Assembly (NCBI GenBank): GCA_025356335.1
Contig: JANXUF010000042.1
Location: 1-41,101, forward strand
Reading direction: 5' to 3'
DNA length: 41,101 bases
Source: Actinomycetes bacterium
Lineage (GTDB): Bacteria; Actinomycetota; Acidimicrobiia; Acidimicrobiales; Ilumatobacteraceae
Position 1 is the first letter of the stretch. Each line of letters opens with the position of its first letter. Under the pieces are notes generated by a model. The model did not search any database. It was not told where the DNA came from and saw only the letters and a list, made by a program, of their open reading frames with translations. A program made the translations under genes and the position numbers. This document shows, in pieces, positions 25,355-34,349 of this stretch.

Positions 25355-25355
<1 letters not shown>
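24750..25355 (-). CDS. grpE: Nucleotide exchange factor GrpE
   Basis: The product has 201 residues. A disordered acidic N-terminus (about 1-60) is followed by a long coiled coil (EFEAELSELDAISAERDQFKDIALRLQADFDNY in part) and the beta-wing domain with the ending GYLWKGKTLRPAMVKV, which is the family's conserved C-terminus. It releases ADP from DnaK. The ATG overlaps the dnaK stop by one base, so it should be translationally coupled. Confidence 0.94.
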
Positions 25356-27205
<1,850 letters not shown>

Positions 27206-27214
27206 GGTGGAGAG

Positions 27215-27220
27215 CCTCCT
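27215..27220 (-). promoter_or_regulatory. Strong ribosome binding site of dnaK
   Basis: AGGAGG on the minus strand, nine bases before ATG 27205, decides the start in favour of 27205. Confidence 0.7.
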
Positions 27221-27262
27221 GAAGGACTGACCCAACTGATTGTGGGGACGGGATGTACGACC

Positions 27263-27291
27263 ATGCTACGAGCCCCCTCAGGCCGACGCAA
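27263..27291 (-). promoter_or_regulatory. Putative dnaK promoter P2
   Basis: TTGCGT (27291-27286) and TAGCAT (27268-27263) are 17 bases apart on the minus strand, giving a leader of about 50 bases that contains the AGGAGG site. Confidence 0.55.
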
Positions 27292-27298
27292 CTGCGAG

Positions 27299-27327
27299 AT
27301 CAGAAAACTTGAGTCTTTACGACTCAA
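27299..27327 (-). promoter_or_regulatory. Putative dnaK promoter P1 overlapping HAIR
   Basis: TTGAGT (27327-27322), which is one HAIR half-site, and TCTGAT (27304-27299) are 17 bases apart. HspR bound at HAIR would cover this -35. Confidence 0.45.
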
Positions 27328-27328
27328 C
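27308..27328. promoter_or_regulatory. HAIR operator (HspR-associated inverted repeat)
   Basis: CTTGAGT (27308-27314), seven bases, then ACTCAAC (27322-27328) matches the published HAIR consensus CTTGAGT-N7-ACTCAAG at 13 of 14 arm positions. It lies about 100 bases upstream of dnaK and about 70 upstream of the divergent gpmA, so both could respond to HspR. Confidence 0.88.
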
Positions 27329-27385
27329 TTCGTGATCGAGGTGGCGAAGGCTGTCTCCTCCCCACCGTCGGGGCAGTACGCCGTC

Positions 27386-27391
27386 TACCAT
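27386..27391 (+). promoter_or_regulatory. Putative -10 element (TACCAT) of gpmA
   Basis: TACCAT lies eight bases before ATG 27400, with no Shine-Dalgarno site between. Confidence 0.45.
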
Positions 27392-27399
27392 CGAGGGTC

Positions 27400-28149
27400 A
27401 TGACCGGCACACTCGTGATCGTCCGCCACGGCGAGAGCACCTGGAATCAACAGAACCTGTTCACCGGGTGGCACGACGTGCCGCTGTCCGACAAGGGCGT
27501 CGCCGAGGCCTCCGCTGCCGGGGTCACGTTGCGCGAGGCGGGACTGAGCTTCGACGTCGGCCACACCTCGCTGCTCGTACGGGCGATCAACACCGCCCAT
27601 CTGGCGTTGACGGCCGCCGATCAGGTCTGGCTCCCGCTGGCGCGCTCGTGGCGGTTGAACGAGCGTCACTACGGGGCGTTGCAAGGGCTCGACAAGAAGG
27701 CGACGACCGAACTCCATGGTGCCCAGCAGACGAATCTCTGGCGCCGCAGCTACGACGTCCCCCCGCCGCCCGTCGACGCCGGCGACCCCGAACACCCGAG
27801 TCAGGATGCCCGGTACCGGCTGCTGGCGCCAGACGTACTGCCGGCCACGGAGTGCCTCAAGGACGTCGTTGCGCGGGTGCTTCCCTACTGGTACGACGCA
27901 GTGGTGCCACAACTGCGCGCCGGCCTGAACGTGCTCGTGGTCGCCCACGGCAACTCGTTGAGGGCGCTCGTCAAGCATCTCGAGGGCATCTCCGACGAGG
28001 CGATCGCCGAACTGAACATCCCCACCGGAGCGCCACGGCACTACACCTTCGACGACGACCTGATCGTGCTCAGCGCCGCGTATCTCGGTGACGCAGAGGC
28101 CGTTGCCGAGGCTGCTGCGGCGGTCGCCGCCCAGGCCGGATCGGCGTGA
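27400..28149 (+). CDS. gpmA: 2,3-bisphosphoglycerate-dependent phosphoglycerate mutase
   Basis: The product has 249 residues of the histidine phosphatase superfamily. The RHGES motif with the phospho-accepting His10 is followed by [15 protein letters not shown], then [18 protein letters not shown] (acid and substrate residues) and [17 protein letters not shown] with the second catalytic histidine. These are hallmark GpmA segments. It interconverts 3- and 2-phosphoglycerate in glycolysis and gluconeogenesis. The start at ATG 27400 fits the family and a -10-like hexamer. The stop is overlapped by an out-of-frame reading that leads into the next gene, which I do not consider its true start. Confidence 0.94.
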   Translation: MTGTLVIVRHGESTWNQQNLFTGWHDVPLSDKGVAEASAAGVTLREAGLSFDVGHTSLLVRAINTAHLALTAADQVWLPLARSWRLNERHYGALQGLDKKATTELHGAQQTNLWRRSYDVPPPPVDAGDPEHPSQDARYRLLAPDVLPATECLKDVVARVLPYWYDAVVPQLRAGLNVLVVAHGNSLRALVKHLEGISDEAIAELNIPTGAPRHYTFDDDLIVLSAAYLGDAEAVAEAAAAVAAQAGSA

Positions 28150-28252
28150 AACGGGAGCGATGGGAGACCGAACGGTGGCCGGCAGGAGGCCGAGAGGAGG
28201 CCGCCATCTCGGCGACATCGGATGATCGCACATCAGTGGTCCCTGAACCGCC

Positions 28253-28258
28253 TAGAGT
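28253..28258 (+). promoter_or_regulatory. Putative -10 element (TAGAGT) of the cyclic-nucleotide-binding protein gene
   Basis: TAGAGT lies seven bases before ATG 28266 and supports that start over a reading from 28146. Confidence 0.45.
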
Positions 28259-28265
28259 TCCGCGT

Positions 28266-28691
28266 ATGGCCAGTAAGAAAGCGATATACGACCACCTCAA
28301 GCGGGTGCCGTTGTTCTCATCATGTTCCACCAAGGACCTCGAGAAAGTCGCCAAAGCCGGCGATCAGGTCACGATGCCCGCTGGGTCCGTCATCGTCGAT
28401 CAGGGTCAGACCGGGCACGAGGCATTCGTGATCCTGTCGGGTACTGCGACGGTGCGGCGCAACGGCAAGAAGGTTGCCTCGCTCGGAACCGGATCGATGC
28501 TCGGGGAGTTGTCGTTGCTCGATCACGGGCCGCGCACGGCGACCGTCGTCTGCGATACCGAGTGCGAGCTGCTCGTCATCAGCCAACGCCATTTCCTGGC
28601 GATCCTCGACGAGGTGCCAGCCCTCGGACACAAGCTGCTGGCGACGCTCGCCGGGCGCATCCGCGAGTTCGACCGCCAGTACTACGGCTGA
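28266..28691 (+). CDS. Stand-alone cyclic nucleotide-binding domain protein
   Basis: The product has 141 residues and is essentially one Crp-type cNMP-binding domain: LKRVPLFSSCSTKDLEKVAKAGDQV, VIVDQGQTGHEAFVILSGTATVRRNGK, the cassette LGTGSMLGELSLLDHGPRTATVV, and a C-terminal helix ending IREFDRQYYG. No DNA-binding domain follows, so it is not a Crp-like transcription factor on its own. The phosphate-binding cassette (GELSLLDHGPRTA) keeps the Gly-Glu and Arg that normally bind cAMP or cGMP. It may sense a cyclic nucleotide and act through a protein partner. Confidence 0.87.
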   Translation: MASKKAIYDHLKRVPLFSSCSTKDLEKVAKAGDQVTMPAGSVIVDQGQTGHEAFVILSGTATVRRNGKKVASLGTGSMLGELSLLDHGPRTATVVCDTECELLVISQRHFLAILDEVPALGHKLLATLAGRIREFDRQYYG

Positions 28692-28710
28692 ACTTCGACT
28701 GCACTCGGTC

Positions 28711-28725
28711 GCTCGCTCGCTCGCT
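28711..28725 (+). repeat. GCTC tandem run
   Basis: Nearly four GCTC units in tandem, inside a stretch rich in CGCTCG-like words just after the cNMP-binding gene. Confidence 0.4.
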
Positions 28726-28795
28726 GTCGACCTCACTCGTTCGCTCGGCTCGTTCCTCGCCGTCGCTCTCTCCGTTCGGTCGAGTTCTTCGATGA

Positions 28796-28918
28796 GCGGC
28801 TTCGCCGCGCTACTTTCTTAGCGGCGGCCAGCAAGCTGGCCTTGGCCGCCTGATCGGGGGCTACCGCCCCCGAACCCCCGGACGGAGTCGGTGAACTCGA
28901 CGTTCACCGACCGCTCCG
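28796..28918 (+). ncRNA. Chain of strong hairpins, candidate structured RNA or terminator cluster
   Basis: The 342-base gap 28692-29033 holds no gene. Within it are GCGGC-TTC-GCCGC (28796-28808); GGCGGCCA/TGGCCGCC (28823-28850), which can refold as GGCCAGC-AA-GCTGGCC; GGGGGC-TACC-GCCCCC (28856-28871); and GTCGGTGAAC-TCGAC-GTTCACCGAC (28887-28911), extended by CGGA/TCCG around a bulge. None has a T run. The strand is uncertain because the stems are symmetric. Confidence 0.4.
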
Positions 28919-29017
28919 AGCGCGTGGACGTTCCAAACGACATCGTTCGGGTCCCGTTCGGGCCGCTTGGGAGCGCGGCGATTCGGGATGCACTCGGTGG
29001 AAGTGGCGGCCACGAGC

Positions 29018-29023
29018 TAGCGT
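29018..29023 (+). promoter_or_regulatory. Putative -10 element (TAGCGT) of the EtfD-like gene
   Basis: TAGCGT lies ten bases before ATG 29034. Confidence 0.4.
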
Positions 29024-29033
29024 CGCGTTTGCC

Positions 29034-31313
29034 ATGAGTACGCACACCGATACATCCGAACCTGTTGCCCCACCAGGTCCGAAGCGCATCAAGCCGCACC
29101 AGTTGGCCATCGGCCTCGGTGTCGGTGTCGGCGCCTTCACGCTCGTGTCCGGCGTGTTGCCGCTGTGGACCAAGTGGCACGACGAATCGCCGGTCTCGCG
29201 CAAGGTATTCGAGGGCATCCCCGGTCCGATCCAGTTGGCGTTCTACACGCTGATCCCGATGCTGGTCATCTGGGGGGCGTGGACGTTCGCCCAGCGCATG
29301 CGCAACTGGGAGCGAGGTGGCCCTGATCGCCGCAGGACGACCCCGAAGAACGCCAAGCGTCGCCTCGCCGACTTCCGTGCCGGTGCGTACATGCGCACGC
29401 TGCTGCGCGACTCCGCCGCCGGGTTGATGCACTCGATGATCTATTTCGGTTTCCTCGGGCTGCTCGGGGTGACGACGACGCTGGAGATCGACCACCAGAT
29501 GCCGCCGTCGTTGAAGTTCCTCCACGGCCGCACGTACGAGGCCTACGCCTGGTTCGGTGACTTCGCCGGCATCGTCTTCCTCGGCGGCATCGCCTGGGCT
29601 GTCGTGCGCCGCTACGTCCAGCGCCCGTTCCGCATCCGTATCAAGACCCGCCCGGAGCATGCGATCATCCTCGGTGTCTTCGGCACGATCGGCGTCACCG
29701 GCTTCTTCGCGGAAGCATTCCGACTTGCCGAAACGAAGGCGTCGGGCGGCGACATCAGCTTCGAGAAGTGGAGCTTCATCGGCTACCCGATGAGCAAGCT
29801 GTTCAGCGGCGTCGGTGTCGACAGCCTCGACACGTGGCATCAGATCGCCTGGATCGTCCACGTGCTCGGCTTCGTCGCCTTCCTCGTGCTGTTGCCGGTG
29901 ACGATGCTGCGCCACATGTTCACCTCGCCGCTGAACATGTATCTCAAGGACAAGGAGCGCCCCAAGGGGGCGATGAAGGCGATGCCGAACCTGACGGAGA
30001 CGTCGATGGAGTCGTTCGGCGCGTCCGTCGTCGAGGACTTCACGTGGAAGCAGCTGCTCGACCTCGATGCCTGCACGATGTGTGGTCGCTGCACGAGCGT
30101 CTGCCCGGCGAAGGCGACCGGCAAGATGCTCGATCCGCGGGAGATCGTGTTGAAGAGCGGCGCGGTGATGGCCGACAGCTCACCGCACGGGCACGTCTCG
30201 CCGCCGATGAGTGGCTACGTGACGGTCAAGAGCAACTCGCTGTTCGACCTCATCACCCCCGAGGAGATCTGGGCGTGTACGTCGTGCAAGGCATGCGACG
30301 AGATCTGCCCGGTCAACATCGAGATCCTCGACAAGATCCTCGATATGCGCCGCTATCTGTCGCTGATGGAGTCGAACTTCCCGTCCGAACTCGGCGGTGC
30401 CTATCGCGGGATGGAGAACCAGGGCAACCCGTGGGGCATGAACCAGGGCGAGCGTGCGGACTGGGCCAAGGGGATGGAAGACGTCAAGATCGTCGACCCG
30501 AGCGAGCCGCTGACCAGCGAGTACCTCTACTGGGTCGGTTGCGCCGGCAGCTTCGACGACAAGAACAAGAAGGTCACCCAGGCGATGGCCAAGCTGCTGA
30601 AGCGGGCAGGGATCGACGTCGCCATCTTGGGCCCGAGCGAGATGTGTACCGGTGACTCTGCACGGCGCTCCGGCAACGAATACCTGTTCCAGATGCTGGC
30701 GATGCCGAACATCGAGATGCTCGACGGCATGGGTGTCAAGAAGATCATCACGCAGTGCCCACACTGCTTCAACACGTTGAAGAACGAGTACCCGCAGCTC
30801 GGCGGCAACTACGAGGTCATCCACCACAGCCAACTGCTGGACGACCTCATCTCGTCGAAGCAGTTGGACGTCAGCCGGGCGACACTCGAGGAGCGCGTGA
30901 CCTACCACGACAGCTGCTACCTCGGCCGCCACAACGACGTCTACCTCGCCCCGCGCAAGGTGATCGGGTCGCTCAAGGGCGTGCAGATCGTCGAGATGCC
31001 GCGCAACGGCACGAAGGGCATGTGTTGCGGTGCCGGCGGTGCCCGCATGTGGATGGAGGAGACCGAGGGCGAGAAGATCAACGACGTCCGCGCCAGGGAA
31101 GCGATCTCGACGGGGGCGACGCGTGTCGCCACCGCCTGCCCGTTCTGCTACATCATGCTCGACGACGGCGTGAAGGCTGCCGGCAAGGAAGAGGACCAGG
31201 TCAAAGTCGCCGACATCGCCATCCACCTGTGGGAGGCGATCGAAGCGGGCGACGCCAAGTTCGCCATCCCTGGCGCGCCGCTGCGGGTCGAGTCACCTGT
31301 CGCCGGCGACTGA
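29034..31313 (+). CDS. Membrane iron-sulfur oxidoreductase (EtfD-like; heterodisulfide reductase-related)
   Basis: The product has 759 residues. The first 300 or so contain several TM helices (nitrate-reductase-gamma-like cytochrome part). A 2x[4Fe-4S] ferredoxin region follows, with CTMCGRCTSVCP (Cys347, 350, 353, 357) and CTSCKACDEICP (Cys415, 418, 421, 425). Two CCG-type cysteine domains complete it, including QCPHCF, YHDSCYLGRHND, MCCGAGG and ACPFCY. This is the architecture of mycobacterial EtfD (Rv0338c), which passes electrons from ETF to the quinone pool during beta-oxidation. No etfA or etfB lies nearby. Dcd follows after 15 bases and may be co-transcribed. Confidence 0.88.
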   Translation: MSTHTDTSEPVAPPGPKRIKPHQLAIGLGVGVGAFTLVSGVLPLWTKWHDESPVSRKVFEGIPGPIQLAFYTLIPMLVIWGAWTFAQRMRNWERGGPDRRRTTPKNAKRRLADFRAGAYMRTLLRDSAAGLMHSMIYFGFLGLLGVTTTLEIDHQMPPSLKFLHGRTYEAYAWFGDFAGIVFLGGIAWAVVRRYVQRPFRIRIKTRPEHAIILGVFGTIGVTGFFAEAFRLAETKASGGDISFEKWSFIGYPMSKLFSGVGVDSLDTWHQIAWIVHVLGFVAFLVLLPVTMLRHMFTSPLNMYLKDKERPKGAMKAMPNLTETSMESFGASVVEDFTWKQLLDLDACTMCGRCTSVCPAKATGKMLDPREIVLKSGAVMADSSPHGHVSPPMSGYVTVKSNSLFDLITPEEIWACTSCKACDEICPVNIEILDKILDMRRYLSLMESNFPSELGGAYRGMENQGNPWGMNQGERADWAKGMEDVKIVDPSEPLTSEYLYWVGCAGSFDDKNKKVTQAMAKLLKRAGIDVAILGPSEMCTGDSARRSGNEYLFQMLAMPNIEMLDGMGVKKIITQCPHCFNTLKNEYPQLGGNYEVIHHSQLLDDLISSKQLDVSRATLEERVTYHDSCYLGRHNDVYLAPRKVIGSLKGVQIVEMPRNGTKGMCCGAGGARMWMEETEGEKINDVRAREAISTGATRVATACPFCYIMLDDGVKAAGKEEDQVKVADIAIHLWEAIEAGDAKFAIPGAPLRVESPVAGD

Positions 31314-31328
31314 TCCCGGTCACACGGA

Positions 31329-31901
31329 ATGGTCCTCTCCGATCACAGCCTGCGAGAGCAGCTCGCCGCCGGCCGCATCATCATCGAACCGTATGACGAG
31401 CAGTGCGTGCAACCGTCGTCGATCGACGTCAAGGTCTCGAATCTCTTCCGTGTCTTCCGCAACCACACGGCAGGGATCATCGACGTCAAAGAGGACATGG
31501 AGAATCTCACCGAGCTGATCACGGTCGCTGACGACGGCGTGTTCATGCTGCATCCCGGCGAGTTCGTCCTCGGCTCGACGCTCGAGCGGGTCGTCGTGCC
31601 GCGTGATCTCGTCGCCCGGATCGAAGGCAAGTCCTCACTCGGCCGCCTCGGCCTGCTGATCCACTCGACCGCCGGATTCATCGATGCCGGCTTCGACGGA
31701 CACGTCACGCTCGAGCTGGCGAATGTCGCCAGCCTGCCGATCACGATCTACCCGCAGATGCGCATCGGCCAGATCAGCTTCCTGCAGATGACGACGCCTG
31801 CCGATAACCCATACGGCTCGGGTGCCAACGGCTCGAAGTACCAGGGCCAACGCGGCCCGACCCCGAGCCGTTACTTCGAGAACTTCCGCCCCCGCGAGTG
31901 A
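31329..31901 (+). CDS. dcd: dCTP deaminase (probably bifunctional dUMP-forming)
   Basis: The product has 190 residues. Family signatures are QPSSIDVKVSNLF near the N-terminus, GKSSLGRLGLLIHSTAGFIDAGFDGHVTLELANV with the catalytic glutamate in TLE, and the ending KYQGQRGPTPSRY. Actinobacterial members such as the M. tuberculosis enzyme convert dCTP to dUMP in one protein, and the HSTAG segment resembles them, but mono- versus bifunctionality cannot be settled by eye. The enzyme supplies the thymidylate pathway. It starts 15 bases after the EtfD-like gene. Confidence 0.92.
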   Translation: MVLSDHSLREQLAAGRIIIEPYDEQCVQPSSIDVKVSNLFRVFRNHTAGIIDVKEDMENLTELITVADDGVFMLHPGEFVLGSTLERVVVPRDLVARIEGKSSLGRLGLLIHSTAGFIDAGFDGHVTLELANVASLPITIYPQMRIGQISFLQMTTPADNPYGSGANGSKYQGQRGPTPSRYFENFRPRE

Positions 31902-31934
31902 TTGATTGACTGAGCAGGGCTCCGCTTCGTTCGA

Positions 31935-32363
31935 TCAGACACGTGACATGTCGAGAGCGACGTCGGCGTGCAGCGAGATCAGCCCGCGGTCCCACGTCGC
32001 CAGCAGACCGCCTCGCCTGCGGGCCTGATCGGCGAGGTAAGCGTCGGTGATCTGTCGATATCCCATCACCCCGCCCAATGTCTTGCGGGTATAAGGGTGC
32101 TCGTCGGGCCAGAATTGGTGAGCTGGATGGGACGTGAGCTGGTCCATCACTCTGATCGCGTCCATGGCCGAGACTCCCTCCCTCATCAGGAGGCGTAGCA
32201 GCGCCCCCTGGGTGATCGGGTTGGTGGCGAACACCGATGGATGTGTTGCGAACCACTCGACGGTTGGTTGATGGTGGACATGAGTGGAGACGGCGAGAGC
32301 GACGAGCACGTTGCCATCCAGCAGGACAGGTTTGGCAGCTTGGTTCCGCTTTGCGGAACTCAC
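31935..32363 (-). CDS. PIN-domain toxin, VapC family
   Basis: The product has 142 residues. Metal-binding acids visible are Asp16 (VLLDGNVLVAL), Asp107 (ITDAYLA) and Asp125 (TWDRGL). At the place of the usual second acidic residue there is Gln52 (PITQGALLRLL), as in a known actinobacterial subgroup. VapC toxins are RNases that cleave tRNA or rRNA. The GTG start overlaps the antitoxin stop in GTGA, so the pair is coupled. It ends 33 bases from the convergent dcd gene. Confidence 0.85.
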   Translation of the reverse strand: MSSAKRNQAAKPVLLDGNVLVALAVSTHVHHQPTVEWFATHPSVFATNPITQGALLRLLMREGVSAMDAIRVMDQLTSHPAHQFWPDEHPYTRKTLGGVMGYRQITDAYLADQARRRGGLLATWDRGLISLHADVALDMSRV

Positions 32364-32584
32364 TCGTCTTCGAGGCTTCGCACATCATCGCTGGTGATGA
32401 CGCGACCGAGCGTGACGATCGGCAACCCCGTGCGTTGGTCAGTGTCGATCACCGTCACGTTGAGCGGAAAGAGCGCCTTTCGCAGCACGTCGCTCACTGT
32501 CGCGCTGAGGGTTTTCCCAGAGTCGTGGGCGACGGCCAACGCAGCTCGATGGAGGTCCTCTGGCAGGTCGATGGTTGTTCTCAT
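32360..32584 (-). CDS. Ribbon-helix-helix antitoxin, VapB family
   Basis: The product has 74 residues. The N-terminus MRTTIDLPEDLHRAALAVA is a ribbon-helix-helix DNA-binding motif, followed by GKTLSATVSDVLRKAL, and the acidic tail is the likely toxin-binding region. ATG 32584 lies seven bases after TAAGAT; an ATG at 32593 would add three residues. A perfect palindrome upstream (32607-32618) is a plausible autoregulatory operator. Readings further upstream run into the tRNA gene and are not credible. Confidence 0.83.
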   Translation of the reverse strand: MRTTIDLPEDLHRAALAVAHDSGKTLSATVSDVLRKALFPLNVTVIDTDQRTGLPIVTLGRVITSDDVRSLEDE

Positions 32585-32591
32585 CGACCGC

Positions 32592-32597
32592 ATCTTA
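32592..32597 (-). promoter_or_regulatory. Putative -10 element (TAAGAT) of the VapBC operon
   Basis: TAAGAT on the minus strand lies seven bases before ATG 32584. Confidence 0.45.
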
Positions 32598-32606
32598 ATG
32601 CGCAGT

Positions 32607-32618
32607 GCATCATGATGC
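32607..32618. promoter_or_regulatory. Palindromic operator candidate of the VapBC operon
   Basis: GCATCATGATGC is a perfect 12-base palindrome, flanked by a looser GCGCA...TGCGC repeat, between the expected -10 and -35 of the toxin-antitoxin operon. Ribbon-helix-helix antitoxins typically bind such sites. Confidence 0.55.
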
Positions 32619-32644
32619 GCGACCGAGAGTCCCGATCGGTGTAG

Positions 32645-32674
32645 TTGGGTCGTCGCAATGGCAGGCGATAACCT
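32645..32674 (+). promoter_or_regulatory. Putative promoter of tRNA-Gly
   Basis: TTGGGT (32645-32650) and TAACCT (32669-32674) are 18 bases apart, eleven bases before the tRNA. Confidence 0.5.
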
Positions 32675-32685
32675 GCCAGTGCTCT

Positions 32686-32759
32686 GCGGGTATAGCTCAG
32701 TGGTAGAGCGGTTGCTTCCCAAGCAACATACGCGGGTCCGATTCCCGCTACCCGCTCCA
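32686..32759 (+). tRNA. tRNA-Gly (anticodon CCC), CCA end encoded
   Basis: The full cloverleaf can be drawn: acceptor GCGGGTA/TACCCGC, D arm GCTC-AGTGGTA-GAGC, anticodon arm GTTGC-TTCCCAA-GCAAC (anticodon CCC), a four-base variable loop and T arm GCGGG-TCCGATT-CCCGC, then discriminator T and an encoded CCA. It reads GGG codons. The T loop begins TCC instead of the nearly universal TTC, so position 55 would be C. The 3' end points into the integrated element and probably forms its left attachment site. Confidence 0.95.
32725..32759 (+). other. Probable attL of the integrated element (tRNA 3' half)
   Basis: Tyrosine integrases of actinomycete elements often recombine at the anticodon-to-3' end of a tRNA, and an integrase gene lies 2.3 kb downstream. 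The exact crossover cannot be set because no second copy is present in the window. Confidence 0.5.
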
Positions 32760-32762
32760 GTG

Positions 32763-32861
32763 TTTGCCCTGGTAGACCGGGGTACGATCGTTCGGGTTGA
32801 CGGCTTCCACAGACCAGAAACCGTATTTGCCCGCGATCTGCCCGCGTCACCTATTTTTGCC
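32763..32861 (+). repeat. Recurring TTTGCC motifs next to the tRNA, possible integrase arm sites
   Basis: TTTGCCC occurs at 32763-32769 and 32826-32832 and TTTGCC at 32856-32861; TGCCCGCG is also repeated at 32828-32835 and 32839-32846, 11 bases apart. Short direct repeats beside att sites are typical integrase arm sites. The rest of 32760-32983 shows no gene. Confidence 0.35.
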
Positions 32862-32983
32862 AGGACCTCGACGAGCTCGGGGGATAGCGCGAGATGTGCG
32901 ACGTCACAGCCTGCTGCGAATCGGGTCTTTCGTTTCTCGCATACCTGAGTGACAGGGAACATCGAGACATGATTGCGCGAGAA

Positions 32984-32989
32984 TATTAT
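32984..32989 (+). promoter_or_regulatory. Putative -10 element (TATTAT) of the rloAB operon
   Basis: TATTAT lies in an AT-rich pocket unlike the flanking DNA. Transcription would start near 32996, directly before the overlapping palindromes. Confidence 0.45.
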
Positions 32990-32997
32990 GGACTTTC

Positions 32998-33022
32998 TAC
33001 GGATTTTCCGTAATAATTACGG
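32998..33022. promoter_or_regulatory. Overlapping palindromes, operator candidate of the rloAB operon
   Basis: TACGGA-TTT-TCCGTA (32998-33012) and CCGTAAT-A-ATTACGG (33008-33022) overlap and share one half-site, giving three TACGG-type half-sites. They would cover the first 25 transcribed bases and end one base before the GTG at 33024. Confidence 0.6.
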
Positions 33023-33023
33023 T

Positions 33024-34349
33024 GTGAACGACGCAAGGGTACGTAGTTCTTTACTCTCCTTTAGCTTTTCCAATGTTCGGTCGTTTCGCGACCAGGCCAC
33101 GCTGAGGCTCGAATCAACTCGCCAGTCGGACCCTGCCGTGGTTCGTCAGGTCAGTTGGCGCCTCGACGGCAGGACCCTTGGAGTGTTGCCTGCGGCTGGC
33201 ATCTTCGGGGCTAACGCCTCCGGCAAAAGCAATGTGTTGCGGGCGCTCGTCGACATGCGTCGTTTGGTGCTCACTTCGTTCCGAAGCGGTACCGACGAGA
33301 CGCCCATCTACCGACGGCCGTTTCTCCTTGACTCCGCTGTAGGCGTAGATCCGTCTCGGTTCGAAGTCAACGTCGTCATCAATGGAGTGCGATGGCAGTA
33401 TGGGTTTGAAGTGACGGACAACCGGGTCGTCGCGGAATACGCGTTCCGCTTTCCGAAAGGTCGGCAGGCCCTCGTCTTCGACCGGGAAGAAATGCGCTTT
33501 CGGTTCGGTGCCACGCTGTACACGCAAGGACGGTTGCTCGAACAACTGGTTCGACCAAATTCCTTACTTTTGTCGGTCGGCGGTGCCGCAACGAACCAAG
33601 AGCTGGCGCCGCTGTACCGTTGGTTTGCAACGAATCTGCTGTACGCAGAGTCGCTGAACCGTCCGATTCGCGCTGCACGAACGGCTGAGCTGTTTCGAGG
33701 TCCGAAGCGGGATCGAGTGTTGGCTCTACTTCGAGCTGCGGATCTTGGGGTCGTTGAAATGGCATCGCAGCAGTACGACGCCGAGACGCTCGATCGAATG
33801 CGTCGCGCCGCTCGAATTCTGACGGGCCAGGAAGGGGAGCCGGACGGCTCGGAACCGGACGCGTTTGTGATCGAGGATTTCGTCAACCTTGTTCACGTCG
33901 GTACGAACGGGCCGATCGAGCTAGACGCAAGGGACGAATCACTTGGAACTCTCGTTTGGCTCGGACTCATCGGACCTGTGATCGACGCACTTGACGGGGG
34001 GCGAATCTTTATCGCCGACGAGTTGGACGCAAGTCTCCATCCGCTCCTTTGTGAGCAACTAGTCCGTCTGTTCCAAGACCCTCTCACCAACCCCTTCGGC
34101 GCGCAGTTGGTCTTCAATGCCCACGACCCAACCCTGCTCGGCGATTCCGCACAGCGGAGCCTCGGGCGCGACCAAATATGGCTGACAGAGAAAGACAATC
34201 GTGGAGCGTCACGCCTGTACGCAGCATCCGATTTTGGACCAAGAGCGGACGAAGCGCTATCACGCCGCTATCTGCAAGGTCGATACGGAGCAGTCCCCGT
34301 CCTGGACATCGGTGAGTTCGAGCGGGCAGCAGTGCTCGCCGATGCGTGA
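33024..34349 (+). CDS. AAA-family ATPase, RloA-like
   Basis: The product has 441 residues from GTG 33024. The N-terminal strand LLSFSFSNVRSFRDQATLRL is typical of SMC/OLD-like ATPases that sense or load on nucleic acid. Walker A is GANASGKS (62-69), Walker B is IFIADELD (Asp332, Glu333), and NAHDPTLL provides the switch histidine. The next gene is RloB, overlapping in GTGA. RloA/RloB pairs occur in restriction-linked and abortive-infection loci; as I recall, the lactococcal AbiL system has the same pair of domains. Alternative starts at ATG 32988 or TTG 32973 would lie before the presumed transcription start. Confidence 0.85.
   Translation: MNDARVRSSLLSFSFSNVRSFRDQATLRLESTRQSDPAVVRQVSWRLDGRTLGVLPAAGIFGANASGKSNVLRALVDMRRLVLTSFRSGTDETPIYRRPFLLDSAVGVDPSRFEVNVVINGVRWQYGFEVTDNRVVAEYAFRFPKGRQALVFDREEMRFRFGATLYTQGRLLEQLVRPNSLLLSVGGAATNQELAPLYRWFATNLLYAESLNRPIRAARTAELFRGPKRDRVLALLRAADLGVVEMASQQYDAETLDRMRRAARILTGQEGEPDGSEPDAFVIEDFVNLVHVGTNGPIELDARDESLGTLVWLGLIGPVIDALDGGRIFIADELDASLHPLLCEQLVRLFQDPLTNPFGAQLVFNAHDPTLLGDSAQRSLGRDQIWLTEKDNRGASRLYAASDFGPRADEALSRRYLQGRYGAVPVLDIGEFERAAVLADA

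Noticed and set aside
28711..28725. GCTC run considered as a CRISPR-type or satellite repeat
   Set aside because: Fewer than four short units and no spacers; no CRISPR array is visible anywhere in the window.
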